Positions 7,136-16,517 are shown, counted from the stretch's first letter. The stretch: DNA of 52,716 bases from Clostridia bacterium (GCA_017938645.1 JAGBBE010000067.1:1-52716), one strand, 5' to 3'. Numbers and translations: made by a program. The notes: a model not told the origin generated them from the letters alone.

Positions 7136-7873
7136 TTATTCGCTCTGACGGCTGCAGTAAATCTCGATGGCTTTTGCGGCAAAGACGGCGGTTCCCTCGC
7201 CGCCGGTCTTGTCGATGTTTTCGGTGATGGCTCCGCCGCCGTCGTAGAAGCGGCCCAGCCCGCGCAGCGTCTGCACCGTGCAGGTATAGAAATGCTGCGT
7301 GATGAAGCTGCGCAGCTCATGAACCAGCGTCTGCGCTTCATCCGACTCCGGCGCAAGGTGTCTGATTTCGCCAAAGCGCGCCATCAGCGCCTCCATCGCC
7401 TCGCCCTGGCGCTCGCGGTCAGCCTTGGTGTACTGGCGGTCGCGCTGTTCAAACTCCTTGTATACGTCGGTTTTGCCCCACGCGGCCTTGGCCTGCTGGG
7501 CATAGTCGTCCATTTTGCGGGTGTCGAAGGCGGAAAAGTCCATATATTTCACTCCTGTCATCTGAATGCCTCGCGCAAAGGTGATGAGGGTCTCGATGTG
7601 ATCGCGCTGCATTTCCAGCAGCGCGATTTGCTGTTCCAGCGCACGGTTGCGGTCGAAGTCCGAGCTGTCGAGGATGCGCTTTACATCCTGCAGCGGAAAC
7701 TTCAGTTCCCGGTAAAACAGGATCATCTGCAGCCGTTCGATCTCCCTGTCGCCATAGAGCCGGTAGCCTGCGGAGGTGATCTCAGCCGGATGCAGAAGCC
7801 CGATCTGATCGTAGTAATGCAGCGTACGCACGCTCACACCAGTGAGATGGCTGACTTCGGTTACGGTTTTCAT
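7136..7873 (-). CDS. MerR-family regulator with TipAS effector domain
   Basis: A 245-residue protein. Residues 1-70 are a MerR winged helix (MKTVTEVSHLTGVSVRTLHYYDQIGLL.. SAGYRLYGDREIERLQMI). A dimerisation helix follows, then from about 125 a TipAS-type domain (YAQQAKAAWGKTDVYKEFEQR.. near its start, TQHFYTCTVQTLRGLGRFY near the end). TipA proteins bind thiopeptides and other antimicrobials and activate transcription by untwisting promoters with long spacers. The start at 7873 has AAAGGAGAGG six bases upstream. Its promoter has the diagnostic 19-bp spacer, so autoregulation is likely. Full length for TipAL-type proteins (about 250). Confidence 0.92.
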   Translation of the reverse strand: MKTVTEVSHLTGVSVRTLHYYDQIGLLHPAEITSAGYRLYGDREIERLQMILFYRELKFPLQDVKRILDSSDFDRNRALEQQIALLEMQRDHIETLITFARGIQMTGVKYMDFSAFDTRKMDDYAQQAKAAWGKTDVYKEFEQRDRQYTKADRERQGEAMEALMARFGEIRHLAPESDEAQTLVHELRSFITQHFYTCTVQTLRGLGRFYDGGGAITENIDKTGGEGTAVFAAKAIEIYCSRQSE

Positions 7874-7896
7874 GCGCATCCTCTCCTTTCGAAGCC

Positions 7897-7927
7897 AGTA
7901 TAGCGCATAACGCACCGTAAGGGTCAA
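7897..7927 (-). promoter_or_regulatory. MerR-type promoter with 19-bp spacer
   Basis: Minus strand: TTGACC (7922-7927), spacer of exactly 19 bp (7903-7921), TATACT (7897-7902), 24 bases before the MerR start. The long spacer is the hallmark of promoters that MerR proteins activate by DNA distortion. The spacer contains an imperfect inverted repeat around CTTACGGTGCGTTATGCG. Confidence 0.75.
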
Positions 7928-7975
7928 GCAAAAAATGCAGAAAGCCGCCGGAAAAATCCGGCGGCTCAAGAATCG

Positions 7976-10900
7976 TTATTTTTGCTCGAAGTCCAGTTCG
8001 TGGTCAATGGCAAACTGATGCGCAGTGCTGCCGGTTTCGCCCACGATGAGGAAGCTGCCGCAGCCCTCGAACGCATCCTGTGCAAGGACGTCCACCGAGG
8101 CAGGAATCACGATCACCGCAAGGTTTTCGCAGCCTGCAAAGGCGCGGGAGCCGATTTCCGTCATGCCCTCGGGACAGATCACGGAAACGACGTCGGTTCC
8201 GGCAAAGGCTTCATCCTCGATTTTGGTGAGGTTTGCGGGGAGAATGAGCTCTGAAGCGTCGTCTTCAGCCGGGAAGATCGAGAAGGTCTGGTAATCGGTG
8301 ATCAGGTCGCTGAAGCGCATGCGCATGGCGTAGTCGCCTGCAGCGGTGGGCAGTTCTGTGCTCCAGACGGCATATTCGCCGTCAACGTTCATGGCAAATT
8401 CCAGAACCGGATATTCATCGCCCAGCCACATGCCATCGTGGCTGCACACGTAGTCCAGCTCACCGCCCTCGGTGATGTCAAAGGGCGCGATGAAGGTGAT
8501 GTTCACATCATGGCAGCCGTCAGGACAGAACTGGCGGATGCCGTTGCTCTCGCCGCTTGCACGGGTGACCAGCTCGTAGCGCAGGGCGTTGCCGTTGCCG
8601 CATTCGGGCTCGCCGGAGCCCTCGATGATGGCAAAGGGATGAACGTCGGTTTCTTTTTCGCCCAGCACCAGCTTCATGCCGTAGCTGCCGATGGCAGTGG
8701 GCTTTTCTGTGCTCCATTCGCCATAGGTATTATCGGCAAATGCTGCGAACATCACCTCGGGATATTCGCCCAGCCACTCGCCGTCCCAGCTGCAGACATA
8801 GTCCAGCGTTTCGCCCTCAGGCGTATCCAGAGGCGGATAGATTTCTACATAGGCCATATGGCAGCTGCCTTCGCAAAGCTCACGAATGCCGTTGGTCGGA
8901 TTGTTGGGTCTGCCCTCCACCACATAGTAAAGGGTATGACCTTCGTCGCACACGAGGGAGGGTATGCGCTCGTTGATTGTGAAGGTATGTTCGTCCGTGT
9001 TCAGCGCTTCAAAGGAGAGACGCACGGAATAAACGCCGGAGTCCCAGGGCATGCGGCTGGTCCATTCATCGCTGCCCTCGGCTTTGTACCACGCCTTGGG
9101 CATCACGCCCAGCCATTCGCCCGCGCAGTTGAGTTCGAGGGTGATTTCCTCCTCGTAGTCGAAAGCCTCTTTGGTTGTTCCTGCAAACGTCACGCTGGCA
9201 GTGTGGCAGTTTTCGCCCTCGCAGGTTTCGGCGATGGTGAAGCCGTCATCAAGCAGGGCATAGCGCAGCGTATGACCATTGAGGCATTCGGTGATTTTTT
9301 CAGCAATGGTAAAGGTATGCACGCTGGTTTCCAGCGTACCGTAGGCCAGCTTCACCGCATAGCTTCCGCTTTCCTGCGGCATATCGGTGCTCCATTCGCC
9401 GTAGGCGTCGCCGACAACAGGCGCATAGTACACCTGCGGCTCCTCACCCTGCCACCAGCCGTTTTCATTATGCCAGCTGATGATCAGCGCAATATATTCG
9501 CCATAGGCATATACGCTCTTTTCGGGTCCGATGAACTCCACGGTGGACTCGTTGCATTCGCAGTGCTGGGTAAGTCCCTCGCCGTCCAGCGCAATTTCGT
9601 ACTGGATGGTGTGTCCGTTTTCGCACTCGCACACGGGATAGCCGTCTTCCGTTCCGCTGGTTTCTCCGCTGCCCCATTTGAGCATGAAGGGACTGAACGA
9701 CGTGGCCTGGAACCACACGCCTGCATCGGTCAGGTGGAGAGTGCCTCCGTTGATGGACATGTTTTCGATTTCCACATGCGCATCGGTCATGTGGATGAGC
9801 TCAAGGCTCTGCTTTTCCTCCTCGCTGATTCCTTCCGGGAAGGGCAGGAACACCTTGTACTGGCCCTTTTCGAGGTCAACGGGATTGCCGTCCTCATCCA
9901 CCAATTCCAGCTTGTAGTAGCGGGCCTTGCTGCCCTGCTGGGGATAGATCATGGCGGTGAATTCCATGGATTCGTTGGGATTTTGAAGCGAACCCTGCGG
10001 AATGATGATCACCGGCTGGGTGACGGCCTGGGGCAGTTCGCTTTCATCCTCCAGCGGCGTGGAGCGCAGCACGCGCACGCAGTTTTCCTGACGGACGACG
10101 ATGTACTCCGTCAGATAAGGCTCGTCCACGGAAGGATCAGCGCCGTCCTCCCACCAGCTGATCAGCACAATGCGTCCGGCAAAGATGCCGGGCATTTCAC
10201 TGGTCATGTAAACCGTGAGGTCGCTGCCCTGCTGGTGATAGGTCCGGAAGATGTTGCCTCCCAGAACGTCGCGATCGGCTTCATAAGTCTGTGCCTCATC
10301 ACGGGTGCGCTGAAGCTGCTCGTCTTTGTTCCAGTTGGCGCGATCTGCTCCAAAGATGTTATTCCCGCTGCTCTGGTTGGTGCCCCGGATGCCGCAGTCC
10401 GTACCGGGCGGGGAGACGAAGACCTCGAAGAAAGCCCTGCCGAAATTGGCGGTTTCAGGCAGACGGTCGTGATCGATGCTCAGTGTCAAAAGACCATTTC
10501 CGTCATATGTGGCGTCCACGCCTTCCGGAAAAGCCTTTTTGTGAAGCTCCATACGGGAGACCGGCACAGGTTCCCATTCAGACACATAGTACGGCCACGG
10601 TTTGGGATCGCCGATGGAAAGCGACAGATAAATCCGGGAATAACCGCGCACGGCGCCCTTTTCATCCACCCATTCGATGGTGGCGTCGCGCTCATCCGTG
10701 ACATGCTGATCGTCAAAGCCGATCTGGAAAAGGTGCAGGACACGGCGGTCCAGTCCGGTTTCGGAAGGCTCAAGAATTTGATTGGAACCGTTGATGTTGT
10801 TTCCGGACAGGTTGCAGCTCCATAGCTCGCTGCCCGCTTCTTCAGGAACAGCCACCGCGATATAGCCCCAGCTCTGGCTGATGCCGGAGGTATTGTCGGC

Positions 10901-11623
10901 TTCAATGTGGATGCTGCCGTTTTCGATGGTCACGGCAATCTGTTCCCGGTCTGCCTCGGGCATATCGTAAAGCGCATAGACGTCCGATGCAGGCACCTTG
11001 GGGATTTTCACCGTTCGCGGAGAGGTGCTGCTGTATCGAACCGTGATTGCCATGTAGTTGAACTGCAGCTCTCCATCCTCGCCCCATGCGCACAGCAGTC
11101 CATGACGGTTGGATTCCACCGGCTGGAACAGGCCGCTGTCCTCGTCGTAACGTCCCAGCTGAATGCCGTTGCGGCAGATTTCGGAGCTGTTGTTTCCCCA
11201 CTGTTCATAATCGCGCCTGAGCAGCTCGATCATGTATTTTTCCGTGTTTCCGCCGCCGATGGAGTAGCCGAAGCTGCGGTGTGGCGTGGATTCGCCGCTG
11301 GGCGAACGGAAACCGGGACTGAACGTTACATCGCCGGAACCGGGAAAATAGTTCCTGCTGACCACCTGATTCCAGTCGGTCTTTTCCGCGTCGATGGTGA
11401 CGGTCAGCTCGTCGCCTTCATACGTCCATTCGGCGGAAAGGCCGCTGAGAATGTCGGGCACCACACGCGACGCTTCGGGCGCGGCAATCACCAGATAGTC
11501 TTCCGCCTTGCTGGAAGAAGACGCCTGAGAAATCGCCTCCTCATACGTCAGCGCATTGGCACAGCCGCATGCAAAAACCATGCACAACATACAGATTAGA
11601 AACCATTTGATCCGAGACTTCAT
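7976..11623 (-). CDS. large secreted repeat protein with C-terminal BspA-type leucine-rich repeats
   Basis: A 1,215-residue exported protein. Residues 1-25 are a signal peptide (MKSRIKWFLICMLCMVFACGCANA) that could be cut by signal peptidase I after ANA, or lipidated at a Cys in VFAC. A long beta-rich region follows. About 665-1118 holds four tandem repeats of about 113 residues, each opening with C-x-N/E-GH-T/A-L-x-Y, then a C-x-x-x-C-H pair, a W-x-G-E/W segment, a Y-x-x-WST-x-x-P motif and a final H-T/P-F-x-I strand. The last 100 residues are BspA-like leucine-rich repeats (LTKIEDEAFAGT.., MTEIGSRAFAGCENL). No catalytic motif seen; a cell-surface or binding role is likely. The start has GGAGGAGG upstream. 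It follows recD2 by 20 bases. Confidence 0.8.
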   Translation of the reverse strand: MKSRIKWFLICMLCMVFACGCANALTYEEAISQASSSSKAEDYLVIAAPEASRVVPDILSGLSAEWTYEGDELTVTIDAEKTDWNQVVSRNYFPGSGDVTFSPGFRSPSGESTPHRSFGYSIGGGNTEKYMIELLRRDYEQWGNNSSEICRNGIQLGRYDEDSGLFQPVESNRHGLLCAWGEDGELQFNYMAITVRYSSTSPRTVKIPKVPASDVYALYDMPEADREQIAVTIENGSIHIEADNTSGISQSWGYIAVAVPEEAGSELWSCNLSGNNINGSNQILEPSETGLDRRVLHLFQIGFDDQHVTDERDATIEWVDEKGAVRGYSRIYLSLSIGDPKPWPYYVSEWEPVPVSRMELHKKAFPEGVDATYDGNGLLTLSIDHDRLPETANFGRAFFEVFVSPPGTDCGIRGTNQSSGNNIFGADRANWNKDEQLQRTRDEAQTYEADRDVLGGNIFRTYHQQGSDLTVYMTSEMPGIFAGRIVLISWWEDGADPSVDEPYLTEYIVVRQENCVRVLRSTPLEDESELPQAVTQPVIIIPQGSLQNPNESMEFTAMIYPQQGSKARYYKLELVDEDGNPVDLEKGQYKVFLPFPEGISEEEKQSLELIHMTDAHVEIENMSINGGTLHLTDAGVWFQATSFSPFMLKWGSGETSGTEDGYPVCECENGHTIQYEIALDGEGLTQHCECNESTVEFIGPEKSVYAYGEYIALIISWHNENGWWQGEEPQVYYAPVVGDAYGEWSTDMPQESGSYAVKLAYGTLETSVHTFTIAEKITECLNGHTLRYALLDDGFTIAETCEGENCHTASVTFAGTTKEAFDYEEEITLELNCAGEWLGVMPKAWYKAEGSDEWTSRMPWDSGVYSVRLSFEALNTDEHTFTINERIPSLVCDEGHTLYYVVEGRPNNPTNGIRELCEGSCHMAYVEIYPPLDTPEGETLDYVCSWDGEWLGEYPEVMFAAFADNTYGEWSTEKPTAIGSYGMKLVLGEKETDVHPFAIIEGSGEPECGNGNALRYELVTRASGESNGIRQFCPDGCHDVNITFIAPFDITEGGELDYVCSHDGMWLGDEYPVLEFAMNVDGEYAVWSTELPTAAGDYAMRMRFSDLITDYQTFSIFPAEDDASELILPANLTKIEDEAFAGTDVVSVICPEGMTEIGSRAFAGCENLAVIVIPASVDVLAQDAFEGCGSFLIVGETGSTAHQFAIDHELDFEQK

Positions 11624-11643
11624 CCTGTTTCCTCCTCCGTTTC

Positions 11644-13869
11644 TCACATTTCCAGCTTCAGCCGGTTCTTCAGCGTCGTATATCGCTTGGCCACATGGTC
11701 GTTTTGAACCATCTGGGCAATCACTTCCTCGCGTCCGACCAGCACCACAAGCCTGCGGGCGCGGGTCAGCGCCGTATAGAGCAGATTCCTCGCCATCAGC
11801 ATCGGCGGGCCGCCGACCACCGGCAGAACCACCACCGGGAACTCGCTGCCCTGGCTTTTATGCACCGTAAGGCAGTAGGCCAGTTCCAGCGAATCAAGCT
11901 GCTGCTTCTGGTAGGTGACGAAGCGGTCGTCGTCAAAGCACACGGTGAGCATGTGCTCGGCGGGGTCCATGCGCACGATGTAGCCCACGTCGCCGTTGAA
12001 CACGCCGCTGCCTTCCTCGGTGCCAAAGGGCGTTTTGCGGGTGTATTCCAGCTGATAGTCGTTCTTGGTCTGGATCACCTTGTCGCCGACGCGGAACTCG
12101 GTTTCGCCGTGGACGATGGCGTCCTTGCCGGCCTCTTCGGGGTTGAGCGTATTCTGCAAAAGACGGTTGAGCACAAACGCGCCGCAGTCGCCCTTTTTGG
12201 TGGGCGTCAGCACCTGAATGGCGCGGGTGGCTTCAGACTGCCACTGTCCCCTGGGAAAGCCCAGATATTTGGGCAGACGCTCAGAGAGCAGGGCGCAGAT
12301 GGTCTGGGCCGCGTCGGTCTGCATCACCTTGCGCTCGAAGAAAAAGTCGGTTTCGCGCGTGCGAAGGACGGGCATTTCGCCGCTGTTGATGCGGTGTGCG
12401 TTCAGGACGATCATGCTTGACTCATCCTGACGGAAGATGTCCGTAAGCCGCACCGAGGGCACCGCGTCGGATTCCAGAATGTCGGAAAGCACGTTGCCCG
12501 CGCCGACCGACGGAAGCTGATCGCTGTCGCCCACGAGGATGAGGCGCGTGCCGGGCAGCACGGCGCGCAGAAGGCTGCGCATCAATCGCACATCCACCAT
12601 GCTCATCTCGTCCACGATGACGCAGTCGGCCTCCAGCGGATAGTCCTCGCTGCGCGCGAACACGTCCTCGTCGCCGCCGTATTCCAAAAGGCGGTGGATG
12701 GTTTTGGCCTCCTCGCCGGTGGCCTCGCTCATGCGCTTGGCGGCTCGTCCGGTGGGCGCGCACAGGAGGATGTCGTTGTCGGATTTGAGCAGATCCAGAA
12801 TGCAGCGGATGATGGTGGTTTTACCGGTGCCCGGGCCGCCGGTGATGACCAGCACACCTTCCTCCACGGCGGAGGAAATGGCCTTTTTCTGCTTCTGGGA
12901 AAAGGTAACGCCGTTTTGACGCTCGTAGTCTGAAATGCGCTTTTCAAGGCCGCGCACGCCCTTGTACGGACGGGATTTCATGAGCTGATGCAGCCGGTAG
13001 GCCACCTCGGTTTCGGCGTGGAAGTACATCGGCAGGCACACGGCCTCTTCGCACTCCTCAAAGGAAAAGCCGATCAGCATCTTCTGAAACAGCGCCTCAG
13101 TGATCTGGTTGGCGACCAGCTCTTCCTCGGCGTGCAGCATCTGACAGGCGCGCGCAAGCAGCATTTCACGCGGCAGATAGGTATGTCCGCCGTTCATGGC
13201 GGCCTCGTTCATCAGATAAAAAAGCGCGGCGCGGATGCGGAACTCGCTCTGCGGATCGATGCCCATGGAAAGCGCGATGCGGTCAGCTGTCAGGAAGCCC
13301 ACGCCCTCGATGTCCATCACCATGCGGTACGGATTCTGACGGATCAGTTCAACCGTGTTTTCGCCGTAGTACTTGGCGATTTTCATGGCCAGATTGGGGC
13401 TCAGGCCGTAATTCTGCAAAAACACCAGCGTACGGCGCATGCCCATCTGCTGTACATAGCTTTCGATGATCATGGCGGCTTTCTTCCGGCCGATGCCGCT
13501 CACCTCCGTGAGCCTTTCGGGATGCTCGTCCATGATCTCCAGCGCGCGTTCGCCGAAGTGCTTCACGATCATCTTGGCGGTGGACGGACCGATGCCGCGG
13601 ATCAGGCCGGAGCCGAGGTATTTTTCGATGGCGGTTTTTCCCGTGGGCGGCGTAATGGTACATGTGCGCGCAGAAAACTGTCTGCCGTACACCGGATGCT
13701 CCGTCCACGTACCCTCAAATGTCACGTTTTCGCCCGGAGAAAGCTCCGGCATCATGCCCACAACCGTCTGCTGCGAGCGGCCGGAGCCCACGCGCAGCAC
13801 CGTATATCCGTTTTCATCATTCCGGAAGGTGGTTTCCTGCACCACCGCCGTGAGTGTATCAAGCTCCAT
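11644..13869 (-). CDS. recD2: RecD2-type SF1B DNA helicase
   Basis: A 741-residue ATP-dependent 5'-3' DNA helicase of the RecD2/YrrC type (usual length about 740). It has an N-terminal OB-like domain (about 1-80), tandem helix-hairpin-helix elements (GLIRGIGPSTAKMI, LTEVSGIGRKKAAMI, DIEGVGFLTADRIAL), then two RecA-like motor domains. Walker A is GGPGTGKT at 344-351, motif II VDEMSMVD near 419-426, motif III LVGDSDQLPSVGAGNVL, and motif VI near the end in YTALTRARRLVVLVG. RecD2 acts in DNA repair outside RecBCD. The start at 13869 has AAGGAGG nearby. It is first in an operon with the secreted repeat protein, an odd partner. Confidence 0.95.
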   Translation of the reverse strand: MELDTLTAVVQETTFRNDENGYTVLRVGSGRSQQTVVGMMPELSPGENVTFEGTWTEHPVYGRQFSARTCTITPPTGKTAIEKYLGSGLIRGIGPSTAKMIVKHFGERALEIMDEHPERLTEVSGIGRKKAAMIIESYVQQMGMRRTLVFLQNYGLSPNLAMKIAKYYGENTVELIRQNPYRMVMDIEGVGFLTADRIALSMGIDPQSEFRIRAALFYLMNEAAMNGGHTYLPREMLLARACQMLHAEEELVANQITEALFQKMLIGFSFEECEEAVCLPMYFHAETEVAYRLHQLMKSRPYKGVRGLEKRISDYERQNGVTFSQKQKKAISSAVEEGVLVITGGPGTGKTTIIRCILDLLKSDNDILLCAPTGRAAKRMSEATGEEAKTIHRLLEYGGDEDVFARSEDYPLEADCVIVDEMSMVDVRLMRSLLRAVLPGTRLILVGDSDQLPSVGAGNVLSDILESDAVPSVRLTDIFRQDESSMIVLNAHRINSGEMPVLRTRETDFFFERKVMQTDAAQTICALLSERLPKYLGFPRGQWQSEATRAIQVLTPTKKGDCGAFVLNRLLQNTLNPEEAGKDAIVHGETEFRVGDKVIQTKNDYQLEYTRKTPFGTEEGSGVFNGDVGYIVRMDPAEHMLTVCFDDDRFVTYQKQQLDSLELAYCLTVHKSQGSEFPVVVLPVVGGPPMLMARNLLYTALTRARRLVVLVGREEVIAQMVQNDHVAKRYTTLKNRLKLEM

Positions 13870-13895
13870 AGCCGTCCTCCTTACCATACCTCCTT

Positions 13896-13904
13896 ATTAT
13901 ACCA
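13896..13904 (-). promoter_or_regulatory. extended -10 promoter of recD2
   Basis: Minus strand TGGTATAAT, an extended -10 element about 27 bases before the recD2 start. No good -35 is seen, which is common with extended -10 promoters. Confidence 0.6.
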
Positions 13905-13951
13905 CAATACCACCCCTCTGCACAGGGGCAGTACCGCTGGCGGGATTGAGG

Positions 13952-14794
13952 TCAGCGGGTGAGGTCGTTGATCAGGAGCTGGTAGATCATGCCGTCGAGG
14001 CCTGTTTTGGCTTGGTAGGGGGCGGAGGATGGAGGATTGGAGCCTCGCGTGGCATAGGCGATGCGGCTGACGCGGCCGTCAAGCTGCTGCATGCCGATCC
14101 ACAAGCCATTTGGGCCTCCGGCGTGAGCGGCGTACACGAAGCGCCAGCCGGGCATGTCGAAGAGGGTGCAGGGAAGGGCCTTGTCGAAGTAGGGCTTGAG
14201 GGATTCGAAGCCTTTGGGCCAACGCAGCGGACGGAGCCGGCTGACCGGCGGCGCTTTGCACTTTTGTCTGGGTTCAGGCGCATCGGCGGCCACGGCATAC
14301 GGCGCGGGATCGATGGCAGGCAGAAAGATTTCGCGCGGCAGCTTTTCGCTTTTTACCGGGCGCACGGCAGGTGTGGGCGGCGGTTCGGGCTGAAAAACGG
14401 GTTCAGGTTTCTTTTTGAGCTTTTCGCAAAGCGCCAGCGCGGCGTTTTTGGCGTCGAGCAGGCTGCCTGCGCTCTGCTCGGCGCACAGACCGATGAGCAG
14501 CGGCTTGGGCGGATCGTCGCCTGTGAGAAGAATCAGCGCCTGCAGGCGCTCCGGCCCCACGGCGTCCTCGGGCGCTTCAGATTCCAGAGACACCTCGCCC
14601 CTGGGGTTTACCTTTCCCTGCGCCAGCTGCTTTGCAGCCCGGTCGGACATATACCAGAACAGCCGCGCTTCGCCTTCGGGCAGACCGCGCGCATGCAGCT
14701 GCACAATGGTGCGGTGCGCTTCGCTTTCAACACGGGCATAGCCGCTCACGCCCGAGAACATCGGGCGCAGCATAACGGTCTGACGAATGGGCAT
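13952..14794 (-). CDS. unknown protein with proline-rich linker
   Basis: A 280-residue protein I do not recognise. Residues 1-125 look like a compact beta-rich domain (VMLRPMFSGVSGYARVES.., TIVQLHARGLPEGEARLFWYMSD, LQALILLTGDDPPKPLLIGL). About 140-215 is a proline-rich, charged linker. About 220-280 is a second domain (GFESLKPYFDKALPCTLFDM, WRFVYAAHAGGPNGLWIGMQ, GLDGMIYQLLINDL). No signal peptide or membrane segment is visible. The start at 14794 has AAGGAGG nine bases upstream. It is divergent from the FAD oxidoreductase across 109 bases. Two-domain Clostridia proteins of this look are sometimes sporulation-linked, but nothing here proves that. Confidence 0.65.
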   Translation of the reverse strand: MPIRQTVMLRPMFSGVSGYARVESEAHRTIVQLHARGLPEGEARLFWYMSDRAAKQLAQGKVNPRGEVSLESEAPEDAVGPERLQALILLTGDDPPKPLLIGLCAEQSAGSLLDAKNAALALCEKLKKKPEPVFQPEPPPTPAVRPVKSEKLPREIFLPAIDPAPYAVAADAPEPRQKCKAPPVSRLRPLRWPKGFESLKPYFDKALPCTLFDMPGWRFVYAAHAGGPNGLWIGMQQLDGRVSRIAYATRGSNPPSSAPYQAKTGLDGMIYQLLINDLTR

Positions 14795-14842
14795 AGTGGG
14801 TGTCCTCCTTGCTTCTTTCCCATACAATATGTCCGCGCGTTC

Positions 14843-14871
14843 TTGCGCATGCCCGGCGGTTGTGATACGAT
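14843..14871 (+). promoter_or_regulatory. probable promoter of the FAD oxidoreductase gene
   Basis: TTGCGC (14843-14848), 17-bp spacer, TACGAT (14866-14871); an overlapping TACAAT at 14871-14876 is an alternative -10. Confidence 0.5.
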
Positions 14872-14903
14872 ACAATCGATCAAGCAATCAAGGAGGCAGA
14901 CCC

Positions 14904-16517
14904 ATGCTTCGTGTGCACCAGCTGGTGCTTTCGCTCGACGACGCTCTCCACGTAAACGACGCGCTTTTGCGCCGTCTGTGCGCCCGTCAGCTCAAAATCA
15001 AGGAAAACCAGATCGCGCAGGTGCGCATGAGCAAGCGCAGCGTGGATGCGCGCGGAAAAGAGGGCGTGCATTTTACCCTCACCGTGGACGTGCAGCTGCG
15101 CGATGCCTCTCAGGAGGAGAAAACCGCCAAGCGTTTCAAGCCCAATCAGGTCGGCTATGTTCCCGGCGGCGTGAAGGACAAAACGCCGGATGTGTTTGCG
15201 CTCGAGCTTCCGCCGTGGCCCCGGGACCGCAAGCGTCCGGTAGTGGTTGGCGCGGGCCCTGCGGGACTTTTCTGCGCGCTGGCTTTGGCTGTGCGCGGCG
15301 CAAGGCCGATTCTCATCGAGCGCGGCCAGAGCGTGGATCAGCGCGCGAAGGACATCGAAACCCTCGAAACGTCCGGCGTGCTCGATCCTGAAAGCAACGT
15401 CCTCTTCGGCGAAGGCGGCGCAGGCGCGTTTTCCGACGGCAAGCTCACCTGCGGCCTGAGCAATGCGCAGATCCGCACCGTGCTCAAGACCCTCGTCACC
15501 TGCGGCGCGCCGGAGGAGATTCTGCTCTCGCAGCGTCCGCATATCGGCACCGACGAATTGCGCGGCGTGCTCAAACGCGCGCGTGCCAAGCTGATTCATC
15601 TGGGCGGCGAGGTGCGCTTCGGCTGCAGGCTCACCGGTCTTGCACTGCGTGACGGTCATGTCTGCGAGGCGAAGCTTGCGGACGGCGTCATTGAAACCGA
15701 CGACGTATTCCTCGCCATTGGCCACAGTGCGCGCGACACCTATCAATGGCTCTTTGACATGGGTCTGCCCATGCAGCCCAAGCCCTTTGCCATCGGCGCG
15801 CGCATCGAGCATCTGCAGTCCGACATCAACCGTGCGCAGTACGGCGCATCAGCCGGTCATCCGGCGCTGCCGCCCGCTGAGTACAAGCTCAACGTGCCCA
15901 CGCCCGACAACCGCGGCGTATACACCTTCTGCATGTGTCCTGGCGGACAGGTCATCAACGCCTCCAGCGAGATGGGCGGTGTGAACGTCAACGGCATGAG
16001 CCTGCATGCGCGCGACGGCATAAACGCCAACGCAGCCGTGCTGGTCGGCGTGCGCCCGGAGGATTTCGGAAGCGATCATCCGCTTGCAGGCGTTCAGTTC
16101 CAGCGGGAAATCGAGCAGGCGGCCTTCCGCCGAACCGGCAGTCTGAAAGCGCCCTGTCAGCGCGTGGCGGATCTGCTTTCGGACAAGCCGACCACGGCGC
16201 TGGGATCGGTTTTGCCCGGGTACCGTCCGGGCGTGGAAGTGGGCGAATTGAAAGGCATTCTGCCCGCATTCGTTCTGGACAACATGCGTCAGGCGCTGCC
16301 GCAGCTTGGCAGACGGCTTCGCGGCTTTGATTTCCCAGACGCCCTTTTAACCGGCCCCGAAACGCGCTCGTCGTCGCCTCTGCGGATGCTGCGCAACGAG
16401 CAGCGCGAGAGTCCCATCGGCGGACTGTATCCCCTTGGTGAAGGCGCGGGCTACGCAGGCGGCATCGTATCGGCGGCGCTGGACGGAATGCTGGCAGGAA
16501 TGGAGGTTCATCAATGA
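14904..16517 (+). CDS. NAD(P)/FAD-dependent oxidoreductase (COG2509-like)
   Basis: A 537-residue flavoprotein. Residues 1-95 form a small N-terminal domain (LSLDDALHVNDALLRRLCARQLKIKENQI..), followed by the FAD dinucleotide motif PVVVGAGPAGLFCALALAVRG with IERG at the end of the second strand. FGEGGAGAFSDGKLTCGL and the C-terminal YPLGEGAGYAGGIVSAALDG are typical of the uncharacterised FAD-dependent dehydrogenase group COG2509. The reaction is not established for the family. AGGAGG lies 7 bases before the ATG at 14904. The stop overlaps the HAD gene by 4 bases (ATGA), so the two are coupled. Confidence 0.88.
   Translation: MLRVHQLVLSLDDALHVNDALLRRLCARQLKIKENQIAQVRMSKRSVDARGKEGVHFTLTVDVQLRDASQEEKTAKRFKPNQVGYVPGGVKDKTPDVFALELPPWPRDRKRPVVVGAGPAGLFCALALAVRGARPILIERGQSVDQRAKDIETLETSGVLDPESNVLFGEGGAGAFSDGKLTCGLSNAQIRTVLKTLVTCGAPEEILLSQRPHIGTDELRGVLKRARAKLIHLGGEVRFGCRLTGLALRDGHVCEAKLADGVIETDDVFLAIGHSARDTYQWLFDMGLPMQPKPFAIGARIEHLQSDINRAQYGASAGHPALPPAEYKLNVPTPDNRGVYTFCMCPGGQVINASSEMGGVNVNGMSLHARDGINANAAVLVGVRPEDFGSDHPLAGVQFQREIEQAAFRRTGSLKAPCQRVADLLSDKPTTALGSVLPGYRPGVEVGELKGILPAFVLDNMRQALPQLGRRLRGFDFPDALLTGPETRSSSPLRMLRNEQRESPIGGLYPLGEGAGYAGGIVSAALDGMLAGMEVHQ

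Noticed and set aside
8438..10825. 795-codon open frame on the plus strand opposite the secreted repeat protein
   Set aside because: No ribosome binding site or domain; the opposite strand has signal peptide and repeats.
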